Assembly (NCBI GenBank): GCA_020055645.1
Contig: CM034548.1
Coordinates: 47,422,296-47,486,295 of the forward strand
DNA: 64,000 bases
DNA from: Tomocerus qinae
Lineage: Eukaryota > Arthropoda > Collembola > Entomobryomorpha > Tomoceridae
Reading direction: 5' to 3'
The translations under genes were made by a program, and so were the position numbers. Below, in pieces: positions 1-12,900 of this stretch (position 1 is the first letter of the stretch; every line of letters starts with the position of its first letter). The notes beneath the pieces are model-generated. The model made no database searches. It saw only the letters and a list, made by a program, of their open reading frames with translations, and was not told the origin of the DNA.

Positions 1-2403
1 CCTCCTAAATGTACTTGAAATTGAGTTTGCTAACGTTCGTTACATAATAACATCAATATGAAATGTTTTTGTAAACAAACTTGAGTTGAGGATCTGGGGG
101 TTGCTTTCTCAAATGCAAGGTGTTAGTAGGAGGTTGGCATACAATTACGGCGCAGACGTTTCTTTAGTTTGAGTTAAGAACTTTCATACTCATCTTTTCT
201 GAGTTGAAAGACATCTAGTGAAAGTCCCTCCAATGTCCACGTACCTTTGCCCTTGTTTGCACGTAACTCTGCCCAAAAACGACAGAAAGCAGTTCAGTGC
301 GGCTAATGCGCTACAAGTCACTCTCATTTCTATTTTTGTACTTTCTCTATATTCGAAACAGAGATGGAGTGAAAGTCCTCTCAAAATGTTGTGTTGAAGG
401 ACATTTTGGATTGTTGTACTAGTATTATAGAAGAGTGAAAAAAGAAGCGTTATTGAGGACTCTTCTTGATCCTTCTTGACTGAAACTTGACCAATGTTGA
501 CGTGAACGACAAAAACTTTTTACATAACAATTTGACAATTGTCTCAGTATTTTTTGTTTCATGCATGGAGAAATAGAGCACTGCAAGAAATCAAAATGTT
601 TTGGACTGGATTGGAAAGGCCCTATTGCCTTTCCAATTCAGTTGGCATTCAAAGCAAATGGGGACATAACTAATTTCTAATTTAAACTTCTGTGACATCA
701 AGCACCTACATTATATGTTTGCAAAGCAAACCACTCGTTCTGGAGATACAAAGTAAATATGTATTTTGTCGAATGGTTTTCCTTTGATGGAGTATTTTTC
801 GCAGATTCGTGAATGTTTACTTGCTAATGATTTCATTAAATATTGCATGTAATAATCTAAATGATTTCACAGATAGCTAGTGAAGCAGTATTAAATTGGC
901 TTTGCGCGAATGAGGTTTCTGATTATAGAAAGGTTACAAATGTGCAAAGATAGCGGTTAAATCTTAGCTCCCTTTGACTAACTGATTATCAGTCATTTGT
1001 AGAAGTGAAATGTTGCTTGCAATAGTTTGCTTAAGGATGGATAAGTTTCTCTCTTACGCGTACTGAACTCCTAGTCACACTCCCAGTTATTTTGATCAAA
1101 AGGATGATAAGTTAAACAAGGAAGTAAGCCGAGCTGAACTGAGATCTGATTTGATTAGATCAGAAGATGATGCTACATGCTTACATGTTTTGCTACAGAT
1201 AGATTACTTAGCCAGACAGTGCTCGGTTAGCTTCCCCTTTCGCATTTGAAGATCAATTGCTCGGGTTTTGGTTGAAGAGCTCTGTGTGCGAGGTGGATGC
1301 GGTTCTTCCCTGTCTCTTCTGTTTATCCTTCACTCATTCGTTTCGCTAACTTTTAGTTCCTCTGTTCAACTAGATTTCATTTCATCTCGGGAGAATATTT
1401 CCAACGTCAAGTTTACCCAATAAATTTATCTTATTTGTACATACCCCTGCCCTACTAGCATTTATGAACCACCTCTGCCTCTTGTTTATCCAGTCTACTT
1501 CTCACTAGATCTTCGTCCTTCATTTACCACTACAGAAGTAACTTATTGGCCAATTCTGCAAGACGTGTATGACTGCAGTAACTTCACACTATATTCGCAA
1601 AATAATCGCAGTTTCCTTTCTAATGCCAATAAGGCTGTATTGTCAAAGCACTAAACATCAATTACTCTTAATTCATTCAACTAAGTACTAAAATGAATGT
1701 ACCTTAATGTATATCACTCGCGCCTTTGTAAAATAACATTGCATATTTTATATACATACTGGGACTGTCTTCGGCAGGCTCATTTACATAATGGAAATTT
1801 TAATATGTGCTCAAAAATTGCAACATTACTTTTGTAACTGAGCTTTGTTTTAAGACCTGAAAAAGAAGATTTAAAGTTGTTGACGCAAAGCAAATCATAC
1901 ACCGCAAAAAGCTACCATATCAGCTATAAAAAGCAAAAAATATAGAAACAACTCAACTACCGATTTTAGTAATGTAACTGTAGGCATTTATTTCCAAATG
2001 ATACTAAAAATTTATTACCTTCTTTCTTGCTATATATGTTTAATTAAAAGTTTATCAATTTGATTCAACGCACTAACACCTTTTATTTACTTTCGTCATA
2101 GTTGACGAACTTTTGTTAATCTTATCTACGACATTCGTTGATTTCACTTGTTATCATGTCTATTCTGCCGTTACTGTACGTATGGCATGTAAAAGCCGAA
2201 AAACAAACCATATCTTAAATCTTGCATCTTGAGCTTAAGACATCTGCTACCATATATATTGCGTAGCAATATGCAACAAATGATACAAAATAAAGTAAAG
2301 AAAGTCATTTTGGGTTGCAGTCTGAAAGTTCCACAAAATTATGATGTTTTTCAAAATGTTTGCACTTTTTAGAATATATACATGTTATTGACACGTTTTA
2401 CAA
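1..2403. other. No recognisable gene
   Basis: AT-rich DNA with only short chance ORFs. None shows a domain motif, compositional shift or conserved-looking block. Besides a small perfect hairpin at 610-637, I see no repeat or RNA gene here. Confidence 0.5.
610..637. repeat. Short perfect hairpin
   Basis: Two 11-bp arms (ATTGGAAAGGC and its complement) are separated by 6 bp. It is too short for a typical animal pre-miRNA and has no poly-U tract after it, so it may be chance or a MITE relic. Confidence 0.4.
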
Positions 2404-2550
2404 AGTTTCGAATATTCTCATTTCCAGCTGGAGAAATTAGGGTCTATTTCCCAGTGGATTTTTCTATTTTTCATTTTCCCACACGCTTGGCTATTTCGTT
2501 TCTCACTTTCCTCCCTGAGTCTCCCTTCTTTCATTTCCAACTTGAATCCA
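2404..2550 (+). repeat. TTTCCCA-motif repeat, decayed copy
   Basis: This segment aligns by eye with 23643-23870. Both begin with a GTTTCGRATATT-like block, share an AATTAGGGT(C/T)TATTTCCCA block, and end with CTTTCATTTCC-like sequence before a conserved ATG-containing tail. The TTTCCCA units here have decayed to forms such as TTTCTCA and TTTCCAA. The family is unclassified. The copy is shorter than the one at 23.6 kb and lacks its first iterated block. Confidence 0.55.
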
Positions 2551-2691
2551 TGTTTTAGACTAAAACGTAAATTAATGCCTATAAATCTTCTCCCAAGTCG
2601 GTTTCGTAAAAGTCTACGTAATTTCTGCATTTTTTATATTGATCTCTATATATAATCGTAGACTTGATAAATTTACCTGTCTATATATATT

Positions 2692-2697
<6 letters not shown>

Positions 2698-2763
<66 letters not shown>
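2698..2763. repeat. (TA)n microsatellite
   Basis: An almost pure TA dinucleotide array of about 58 bp. It abuts the tail end of the CTAGTGAACCC-family copy to its right, so the array may have grown from that copy's AT-rich tail (compare the CATACATAGATA tail of other copies). The ORFs across it are poly-Tyr/Ile artefacts. Confidence 0.95.
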
Positions 2764-3674
2764 GTACGTGTGGTAGGGAGAACCTAGGGAACCTGCATAT
2801 ATTACGTAAAACAAATTCCTCTCCCACATATGTAACGTCTAAGTGCTGACTGAAACAATTTTGAGTACCTCCTCCTCCCATCAACTCCAAATGTAATATA
2901 TGCATGTTCCCTAAAAGCAAAAAAGCAAAATGCGCAAGCCCAATTCCTCTAAACCAACGAAATGAGTCGTTTCATGCTATTAAAACAATAATAGAAATTT
3001 ACATAAGAAGGTTGAATGGTTAGTGGGGATCGAATGGAAATTATTAGCGAATGGGAAATGGGAACATTTCGTAATGATCGTAATGTGCGTATTAAATAGC
3101 ATTTCAAAACTTCTAACCCAATTTGGTTTTGCTATAATATCGAAAAACTTATTCAACATTTTTTAATAGAGCTGGGTTTACTTTTTACTACCCTCTTAAT
3201 TCTTTTGTGTCAGTTGGGATATCTTTTTGTAGAATTAAATAACAGTACTGGGAGCCACTATTTATTCTTTAAAAATATTTATTCGTAAGTTGACTCATGG
3301 GGTTTGTACGTTTTTCCAAAATCGTTGAGGGAATCTTATCATTTCGATTTTAAAAGGAAGCTTTTTGGTAACTTTGTGGGAGTTTTTTCGAAAATAGTCT
3401 TTCATTGTTCCCTGTATTTGATGCTACGATCTACAGTTATTATTTTGGTGTAGGAAATTCCTTTTTGTCAGGAAGTTGGGGCTGCAGCTAATTTTTCCAA
3501 CCACTGTAGAAAATAATAGTGTATTAAATTTAAATGTACTTTGTATTTACAAAGTTAACATAACAACCTAACATAATGGGATGTTTTCGAAATTGTTTTT
3601 ATTACTGTGATGGTTGGCCTACTGAATTTCTCTTGAGTGCTAGATTTGCCCCTTCGCTGGGTTCACTAGTACTA
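2764..3674 (-). repeat. CTAGTGAACCC-family dispersed repeat, copy A
   Basis: A long copy (~910 bp) on the minus strand. In family orientation it starts with ACTAGTGAACCCAGC at 3674 and runs left to the block GTAGGAGAGCCTAGG-like near 2775. Shared landmarks with copies at 8.2, 9.3, 20.3, 22.1 and 46.8 kb are the head (GAACCCAGCTAAG), the CAGGCCACCCATCACAGTAA block, the block around TTTCGCTAATCATTTCC, the CATTTCGGTGGTTTAGAGG block and a GGGAGGAGGAGGT block. No coding capacity is visible and the type is unassigned. The tail is lost in the (TA)n tract. Confidence 0.85.
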
Positions 3675-3881
3675 AATAAATAATGAATAAATGATTTTTA
3701 CTAACGACATGGAAAAACAAAGCTTTAATTTTTCGTTCACAGGATTGTAGACAGATGTGTTGTTACTTTTATAAATCTATTCTTGTTTACATATAAACAT
3801 ATACGCACATGCGACAGAGAGTATAAATCGATAATGTGTCTGAAATTAATTTTTCAATATGTCACCGTCATACTTCATCAT

Positions 3882-4031
3882 CAGTGTTTTATTTCAAGCA
3901 GCTTTTTAAAATTTTTCCAGCCGATGGGATTTAGGGCAAAAATCTATTGGCCTGATACATTGTTTTTAAAATAATAGATTTTTTATTCTGACCTCTTGGC
4001 TAAAATAATTTTAGCCCACCACTAGGCCCTG
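3882..4031. mobile_element. Degenerate hAT-like MITE candidate
   Basis: The left end CAGTGTTTTATTTC matches the left end of the hAT-like MITE at 41578, and the right part carries TTTTAGCCCACCACTAGGCC, like the iterated motif of that family. The right terminus ends in CCCTG. No 8-bp TSD is visible, so boundaries are provisional. Confidence 0.4.
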
Positions 4032-4532
4032 TTACAACTATTTTAAACATAATCTGACTATAGTTTCATGTTGTTACAAAACTTTTGCTTCGTATTTAAT
4101 CTCCCAAAAGCTTTCTCTTTTTTGTAGCTATCATTAAAAATTCCTCAAAAAATTTGAACGATACTTCATAACAAATTAAATATTAATTACAAAAAGACTT
4201 AGACTTAATGCCATTAACCCAGGTAGCACATAAATCCTGTCTAGGCAAAGTACAAATGACTTTTAAATCGATCTTCACTGTAGCATGTGAAAATGTATTG
4301 CTGATAAAGTTTCGAAACAATGTTTTTCATTTCCTCTAATATGACATGACAAGCAGGATTGATTCTCTAAATGTATGAGATGTCACTACTATTTTTTATC
4401 ATTTGTACCAAGAGATTTAATATTTTAACAAGTAGGAATACGCAATACGCACATCTGTTTCTTACTAAAAGGAAAAAGGCAAACAGCAGCTTAATTATTA
4501 AGTAGCGGCAGCTGCTTTATGAGAATGGCCAA

Positions 4533-4931
4533 TCTGTCTGTCTGTTCGTTAGCCGAATAACTTTCAAACGGATTGAGATAAATCATTCAAACTTTCTAGG
4601 GGTCAAAAGTAATATCAAGTTTGAACATGGGCCACATCGGTCACACTTTTAGACTTGGGAAGGGTTTCAAAAATTAAAATTAAATGAAAATCGATGTAAC
4701 TTAAGAGCTAACATGTCCACAGGCACAACTAATGAAGCAGGTTACAGTTATCCCCTGACAGGGAAAGTAGGTGAAAATCTTCAACCAAATCTTGACTTAA
4801 CCTGAGATCTGTTTATCGTACAAAGTCGTGTTTATAGCTCATTTGAAATCAGAGACATTCGGGGAAAATCTGCTAAATAGATTACAATAGCCCCCTGGCG
4901 GGCGTGGCTGATTGTAATCTTTTGGTACTAG
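4533..4931 (+). mobile_element. Helitron-like non-autonomous candidate
   Basis: The segment begins with TC right after an A and ends with CTAG right before a T, as expected for Helitron termini inserted between A and T. A hairpin with 10-bp perfect arms (4879-4888 and 4911-4920, GC-rich loop) lies 7 bp before the CTAG, the usual place for a Helitron 3' hairpin. The start reads TCTGTCTGTCTGTTCG. These signals are short and could be chance; no second copy exists in the window. Confidence 0.4.
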
Positions 4932-7900
4932 TATTACAGCTACTTTTTGCATCCATTTGTACATGGTTTATTATTATTTTATTGTTCGTAGCAGTCATCC
5001 TTGTTTGAGATACTTTAGAATATGTTCTACGTGGCATTGGCTCAACAAATCCAACCTACCCACACATGGACTGGAAAAATTGGTTGAAAATTTTTGCTTT
5101 GAAATTCAGTGTTTACATATAGCCCTCAACTATAATGCATCAGTGTTCAAAACTAAATGTTTAATTATTATGACTTTTAGTATTGCCTACAAATATTAGA
5201 AGGGCAGAATGCAGAATATGTATACTTTGAATTTAAATACCAGTTTTTTCAGCATCTTTGTTGAATGTTGAAGATTGGATAGAGCTGCTAACATTACAAT
5301 GCTTTCTATTTGTTTGTAAGCATATTTATTAAAAGTGGTGAGGAGAGGTACTTAAGCATGCAACCGTAATACATATAAATCATGTTCCATATATTAGACA
5401 GTCGTTGTGTCTATCCAGGTAGGACGATATACAAGATTTATATATATAGAGATGTGGATGTAGATGGCGAATAGCACTTGGATATAAATAGTGTGTATAG
5501 GAGGAAGATATATTATTTCTTCTAGTGGGAGAAAGTGAAACGAAGTGAAAGCCAGGTCAGGTATGTGCAGTAATAGATCCATTGCTTTGCAACTCTCTAG
5601 CAAGTTGAGAGTCCTTGATCAATTTTATGCATGATTTATGGAAAAGAATTTTCAATATTGGATCTCTCAAAATATCATTAATCATTGTGTGTAGTGCTTC
5701 ATATGCACATTCACCTCCTCTCTCCACCTATTACTTATTATAACTCACTTACCTCCACAACTCACACTTTCTCCTCGTCACTATCACAAACACAAGCCAA
5801 GAAGGAAAAGCACAACAACTTGTCATGCACCATGACTTTCCCCATACATCCTTCCCTGAGCTCATCTCCTCCTTACACTTAGAGATATAAATACAAGGTC
5901 TCAGACTCAGCTTCATCCCGTGAGTGACTGAAAATCTCCCCACCCAACCAAACTAATCTAAACTACTGAAAAGAGAGAAGATGGGTCTTAAAGTTAACCT
6001 TTTACTTTACTTTTGGCTTTCTCCGTACGACCGCATCCCATTGCATTGCATGACTCTTCTTTCTACCCAACTACACACTACAGATGACTGGAGATAGTGG
6101 CTTCACCAACTACCTTCTTCACATCCTCCAATATTACATTAGGTACTTTACATTCGTTTCTGTGACGTTACGCTACGTTACATATGTTCAGCCGTATGAT
6201 GCCCACTTATAATGCATTGCTTTCCCTTCCCATATGCAATATGATATAATGCTATTACCTAACTAACCCAACATAACATATTAGCTCCCTCCTTTACTTT
6301 GGCGTCCCTCCACTATAATATGCACTACTACCTATGCATTATAAAGTATCTCTAACAGCCGTCTACACATACATATCTCCTATCTGTGTAATAGCTACCA
6401 CTAAATACTTCGGTAGGTATTTAATAGACGTAGGTAGTACTTACATACAGAGTGACAACTTTGTCAGTAACCATATGGGTACTTTTTCCTTTGTCTTCCT
6501 CTCCTCATCATCACCGGATATCTGTATTGTGTACTAGTATGGGTTAGATGGCTGGAAGCCTTTTAAGTATTTAGGTCAAACTAATCATCATTTCTTATTA
6601 ATCTCCAACTGCATACAAACATTATTACTAAATACTACATTTTCAAAAACATGTCGACTCCATTAATATTGTAATGATTGTTACCAAAATTATTCCTTTT
6701 AAGGAAATTGAATCAAGCATGACCGGATTAAACGTTTAGATTCATCCGTAAACATAAGAGTTATAGATAATGAGAATTTTGTGAAAGGTGAAAGGGCCAA
6801 TGATTAGCAACATAGTATGCTTGAATGTAGTATTTACTTGATGTTTATAAGTACGAGTAGTACACAGTACGATATTGATATGAAGTAAGTTGCACGTTGG
6901 TAGGTATTAGTATGTGCTGGGAGGAAATGGATAGACAGGGCAGGCCTCAGAGAGACTAGACTAGATTTAGGGCAAGCAGAGCCCAACCAATCCAATCCAC
7001 TTGCACCTTGGGTAATATTTCGTGGTGCCTTTGGGTTTTGAGTGGTTGTAATATATACGGGTTATAACTTTTCTATAAATGTACCTACTTATGTGCTTTG
7101 GATTGGATATCAAGTAGCAACGCGTTCGGCTGATTGTCAGCTTCTTAACTACCGACTTACTTATAAGAAATATTATAGGGAACTCATGTGTGCTTCTGTT
7201 GTGAGACTGTGAGGAGACTGCGTCTTTGGTTTATACATATTTACACGCAAGGGTTCACAATGAAATGCACACTGATAGTTGGTTGTGAATTGGTGGGATA
7301 CGCTATTTGGAGTCTATATTATTGTGATGTTCTATGCATATGGATGGATGCATAGTCTATGGATGGAGTATGTATCTACTATGTAGCTATTTGCTAGCGG
7401 GAGAATGTGTCCTCGCTATACAGAAGTGTGGTCGGAGCTCTTCCGGTCTTCCGAAAACCAGTAAATCTTCTCTCAACCGCATTTATTCATTCCTTGCTTT
7501 TCCCTACTACTAACAGCAGAAAGGGAAAGTTCAGCTTTGAGCTACACTTCCATTCCACCCATATATCCAACTGAAAGTGCCTTGTACTTTTATACATCCT
7601 CAAGTATAGAAATACATATTAAATATATATTTATGTCTGTAGTCGCCATCGTATTTATTTTGTATGTTGTTGGTGTGTAGTTAATAAAATTACATTGACT
7701 TTCTCTCCCATCTCATTATGACTTGACTTGGTCCTTAGGGTACAGTTGACGTCATTTTCTTCTTTTCTATGCACGAATGATGTTTAAGGTAAGAAATATG
7801 AACTCTTAATTAAATGCAGCAGGCAGACTTTTCGTACAAATATCCGTTATACTTTTTTAAATTCTAGCAGTTTCAAACTGAGCTTGAAAAACTAATATTT

Positions 7901-8206
7901 CAAAATTTTTTAATAGACGAAACTGTTTTAGGTGAAAACATAATAAATCTTTCATGAAAATTTCCAAATCCGTTATATTTTCCATGCATTCAATTGTACT
8001 ATACCTTTGTGAACGGCATGTCAGCAATTGTTCTTTCTACCTATAAATAGAAAATCAGTTGAAATAATGGAAAAATTGTTTCAATACCTGCCATGGTTAC
8101 AGTTTTTTTCACATCCACAGGCTAAATTAAGATACATGCTACATTAAGATTAAGACATTAAGACCATCGTTCACGCATCCTTCACAGAATCTTTATCTAT
8201 CTATAT
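4932..8206. other. No recognisable gene
   Basis: Contains only short ORFs with low-complexity or Ser/Thr/Pro-rich translations and no domain motif. A pyrimidine-rich stretch around 5690-5880 (CTCC-rich) and TATA-like runs are present, but nothing supports a promoter or exon. Confidence 0.45.
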
Positions 8207-8970
8207 ATAGTGAACCCAGCTAAGGGGCGAACCTAGCACTCTAGAGAAATTCAGCAGGCCACCCATCCATCACAGTAATAAAAACAGTTCCGGGTCAAAT
8301 GGAAGTTCCTAAACCAATATAATATCTGTAGATCGTAGTATCCAATACAGGGAACAATAAAAGACTATTTTTAATAAACACCCCAAAATGTTACCAAAAA
8401 ATTCCCCTTTAAAATCAGAAAAATATGATTCCAGGACTTTGTAAAAACGTGCAAATTCCATTAGTACAACTTACGAAAACATTTTTATAGAATAAATAGT
8501 GCCCTCCAGTTCAATTATTATTTAATACCACAAAATAGGTGTCCAAATTGGCACAAAGAAATAAATGGGACAGTAAAAAGTAAGAACAGAAGCTCTACTT
8601 CCACGATCATTACAAAATGTCCCCTTTCGCTAGTCAATTCCATTCAATACCCTTAATCAACTTACGCAAATTTGTGTTATTGTTTTGATGTTTAATAATT
8701 TAGAAACAACTCATTTCGGTGGTTTAGAGGAAGTGAGCATGCACATTTTTCTTTTATAAAACCTGCATAATATATTACGTGTGCAATTGTTGGGGGAGGA
8801 GGTTCCCAAGTCAGTCAGCACTTGCATTACACATTGGGGAGGGAGTTTTGCGTTACATAATGTGTGCAGGCTTCTTAGGCTCTCCTACCAGACATACAAC
8901 ATACAGATACATACAAACATACAGATAGATTGGTAATTGCTTTAACTCTTCTGTGTTTATAATACTAGTA
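8207..8970 (+). repeat. CTAGTGAACCC-family dispersed repeat, copy B
   Basis: The most complete plus-strand copy (~760 bp). The head TAGTGAACCCAGCTAAGG leads into the CAGGCCACCCATC block, a central region matching copies A and C, the TTTCGGTGGTTTAGAGG block, GGGGGAGGAGG, a short CATACA/GATA tail, and a terminal CTGTGTTTATAATACTAGTA. Both ends of the family therefore tend to carry CTAGT. No ORF, terminal inverted repeat or poly(A) is seen. Confidence 0.85.
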
Positions 8971-9284
8971 TTTTGGTGTTGATTTCAACAATGAAGGTGA
9001 GTATTTTGCCTGTTGATATGATGTTGTCAGATGGGTACTAAAATGCCTGAATGTGCCAGAATGTGTAAAAATTGCTTTCTATAATGGAACCTAATTCCAT
9101 AACATTCCTTTAGTTGTTATCGTCCAATAAGAATTTTTCCATATTTTGAAATGGAATTATTCATATTTATAATGCTACATCAATGATGATGTAAATAAGC
9201 TTCGAAATCTACAATAATACGAGTGATCATTTAAAATGATGTTAAAAACTACAGAAATGACAAACATTTTGTATGTAACTGCTA

Positions 9285-9935
9285 GTGGACCCAGCTAAGT
9301 AGCAAACCTAGCACTCAAGAAAAATTCCGCAGGCCACCCAACACAGTAATAAAAACAATTTCGAAAAGATGCCTTAGGTTGTTATGTTAACTTTGTAAAT
9401 ACAAAGTATATTTAAATTAATATACTTTGTGTAGTTTGCTCCAACTTCCTGCTAAAAAATAATTTCCTAAACCAAAATAATAACTGTAGATCCTAGTGTC
9501 AAATACAGGGAACATTGAAAGACTCCATTTTTGATTAAAAAACCCACATATTGTCAAAAATGCTCCCTTTTTAAATCAGAAAAATAAGATTCCCCCTGGG
9601 ATTTTGGAAAAACGTACAAATTCTAGAGTACAACTTACGAATAAATATTTTTAAAGAATAAATAGTTAGTTACCCAGTACAGTCTACTGTTATTTAGTTC
9701 TACAAAAAGGTGTGCCAACTGCCAAAGGAATCAAGAGGGTAGTAAAAAAGTAAACCCGGCTCTACTAAAAATGTTAAACAAGTTTGTCGATATAGCAGAA
9801 CCAATTTGGATTAGACTTTTAGAAATGCTATTTAATAAGGCACATTACGAAATGTCCCCTTTCGCTAATCATTTCCATTCAATCACCACTCACCACAATT
9901 CAACTTTCTTATGTAAATTTTATTATTTGAATTAC
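9285..9935 (+). repeat. CTAGTGAACCC-family repeat, copy C (3' truncated)
   Basis: The head CTAGTGGACCCAGCTAAG starts 315 bp after copy B in the same orientation. It keeps the CAGGCCACCCA block and an internal stretch with TTTGTAAATACAAAGTATA that copy A shares but B and D lack. It stops near the ATTCAATCACCACT block, so it lacks the distal third. The 91-codon ORF at 9771-10046 inside it is not conserved in other copies. Confidence 0.8.
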
Positions 9936-12900
9936 ACAGTAAATGCTATGCGCTTTTATTACCATCAACGTGGACAGCAACAATTGCAAGCAGCTTTTCG
10001 ATCACAAAGTCAGGAAATCAAATATAGTTGCAATAATAAAAAATAAAAAATTAGTAATCCAGCATTAAAATACACCAAACAGCAGAATCGCCAAACACAT
10101 AGCACGTCACACATTCTAGAATTGTGGAAATTGAAATACATATTTCGTAACACATCTTAACACAGTAGAAGTTTTATTGTGAAACTGGTAAATACATAGG
10201 ATACACGCACTTGCGCGTTGCTCATATTTTAGGTACATCACCCAAATGCATACTTCTTCCTTAACTTTTTATTAGACAGATAAAAGATGTTCTATGACAT
10301 ATGGACGTTGCTGCTTTTTGTTGAAATGCGCAAACGAGCGCACTACGGATACAACAATAGTGTATTTCAAAATTAAACCAAATAATGTTGATGCCTAAAC
10401 ATTTTGTAAATTAGGTAGCAGTACCAATGGCCTAATCCTTCCAACCAAATTGGCTGGGTGGAGTATGACCACTTGCATAGCCATTTCGAATCTTGGTCGG
10501 GTGAAAAACCCGACCGGCTAGTGTTTTAGTTGCAAAAGTGGATTTAGACAAAGAAGGTGAAGTACGAGCAGCAACTACAAGGGCGATCATATGGATACCT
10601 CGTATTATGGGCGAAAGTAGCTTAGATTACATATGTAATTCTTTGTTGAATTTGTAGATTTCCAGAAAAGTCCCACGCCAAATGACTAGCAATGACAGCC
10701 TTAGGCTTCTCGAGAATTAATTAGTGTTGAAGGAGTTAGGCCCGTAAATGAGGCCTTCGCCCAGTACTATCACTCTGTAGCTGTAGTGACGCAGTACACC
10801 CCCTATAACATACGTACACACCTATGGATGGGCTAATTATATAATGTTATAATTACAGCAACTATTAATTGTCGCAGTCTTACCATGCATGGTGTACTAC
10901 CGTACCATGCATAGTGCAATGGCATGGCCATGCCATTGCATAAATCGCAGTTTATAGCTGGGCTAGATGCATGACTTAGTAATTCCCACGTGAAGCCCAT
11001 GTACTAAGAAACCTAGCAGTATAGTTTTGATAGGTATCTGTTTTCTGCTCAAAAGTCTCAAATCTGGAAAGTACTACATAGTTCTGCTTGGGATTGGTTA
11101 GAGTAGAACGATAAGAACAAATACGATAACGATAAGATGGGCGGGACGACAGAACAATAGAATGAACGGAGAGGCTGTATCATCGGTTACAAATACAATG
11201 ACGAGAAGAGGTGCGAGGTTGTTCACCGCACCCACCGGCTTACAAAAGGATAATGATTATTGGTGTCTGTTAGTGTTTGTCTCAAAATGTCCAAAACAAC
11301 TTTTTATACTTTTTATACCTAATACATATTATTAGTTAGTTTATGTTGCATCGAGATTTAATTCACATGGTGAAAGCAGGATGAAAGTCAGGATTTAAAA
11401 AAATCCCTCAGCATTGAATCCTTTTAAGGTTGATTGCTTGTTTTTTACATGTGTAAACAAAGAATTTGTCAAGTTATATAAAATGCATTTAAATATTGTT
11501 TAAATTACTTTGCAAGCAAGCCTCAGAGCTAAAATTACAAAATAAATAGTGGAATTGAGTAACATAGAAATTTGCATGCATGCACTCCAGTTATTCGTAT
11601 TTTCCATTTCTGCAAAGTAGCCCGTAAAAGAGCGATATTCTGTGGGTGGACTGATTTGGCATGGCTTACTTGGTTTACTGTGAAAATTATTCATCTGTCT
11701 AGTCACGTGCTCACTTTATGTCAATCTGTAATAAAATATTATACAGTCTCGCCGAGTAGACTAGGAAAGCCATGTATTAATGTACAGCAAGGGAGTGTTT
11801 TGTATTGTAGTGTAGTTGAAAGTTTGCATTGCTTTTCTTGGGTTTAGAGATATAATTGAGCAGGAGCAGAGAGGTTTGACTCCGTCTTCCTGCTTGCCAT
11901 TCAGATATGGTTAGTGGTGGTGGCAGCCAGGAGCCAAAGTAACCCTGCGTATGTATCGTTTCCTTATAGCAAAAGAGTCGGGCTCAGTCACTGCTTTACG
12001 GCTACGTCGTCCAAGTATCAGGCTGCCCATCTTCTCTCTTGTCTATCTGTCTGTTCTGTCAGCCCACTTTAATATATGAGCTATGTGCACGGCATAGACC
12101 TTACCTAACCTACCTTTCCATCCTCTACTTTACTTCACTTATAAGTTACCCATAAACTAAATATATGGACAGCAACAATAAGTATTAGCTGCATTATTTT
12201 ATATTACAAGGCATATCGCCCAACTCCATTAACTACGTAGCCACCAAATATTCCATGAATATCATACCATCCACTTCATTTTATTATTCCTTGTCTCGTA
12301 GTATTCACAAGCTAGCGACGTGTAGACCCAACCTTGAGATCTTCCCTCCTCTTCCCTATTTCTCCGATCTATTAGTAAATAAGAAATCCCTATGAACACA
12401 TTCACGATGTGCAAGACAACCGATCTATATCTGCCCGCTCTAAATACGAAAACAAAGTACAAAATACTCATATTTAACAAAGAATATACAAGATGAGTTA
12501 CAAAACAGGTCAGGCACGCTGTACATAGCATATAAAATACATTTCATCCAACATAAACTCTATTTCGGCCAATATTATCTTCAACATTTTGGTTTTCCCT
12601 GGCGTCCTTCGGGGTGCATAAAAAACTTACAACTGGGTTCTGAAATTTGATCTGGCTTTTCAGTCGGAAATAACATAATTTACATGAAGATTAAATGTTA
12701 ATACAGATCTTAAATAGATTTAGGTTAAATCCTCAAAATTAAATGACTCCTGTTTGTATGTTGAAGAATAATGTACCGGAGAGTCCCCTATAGAGATATG
12801 GGGAGTTATTTATTAAAACAGGAATTTGTATGCACAGCAACAAATTTTATAGGACATGCTATTTTTAGTGAATAATCTTAAATGGGCAGTTATGACTTCA

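Noticed and set aside
2614-2849. Tyr/Ile-rich ORFs on both strands
   Set aside because: Direct products of the (TA)n microsatellite.
5685-5882. Pyrimidine-rich stretch with a Ser/Thr/Pro ORF, possible promoter-proximal or 5' UTR region
   Set aside because: No initiator, splice or downstream coding signal could be tied to it.
9771-10046. 91-codon ORF
   Set aside because: Mostly inside CTAGTGAACCC copy C, and not open in the other copies.
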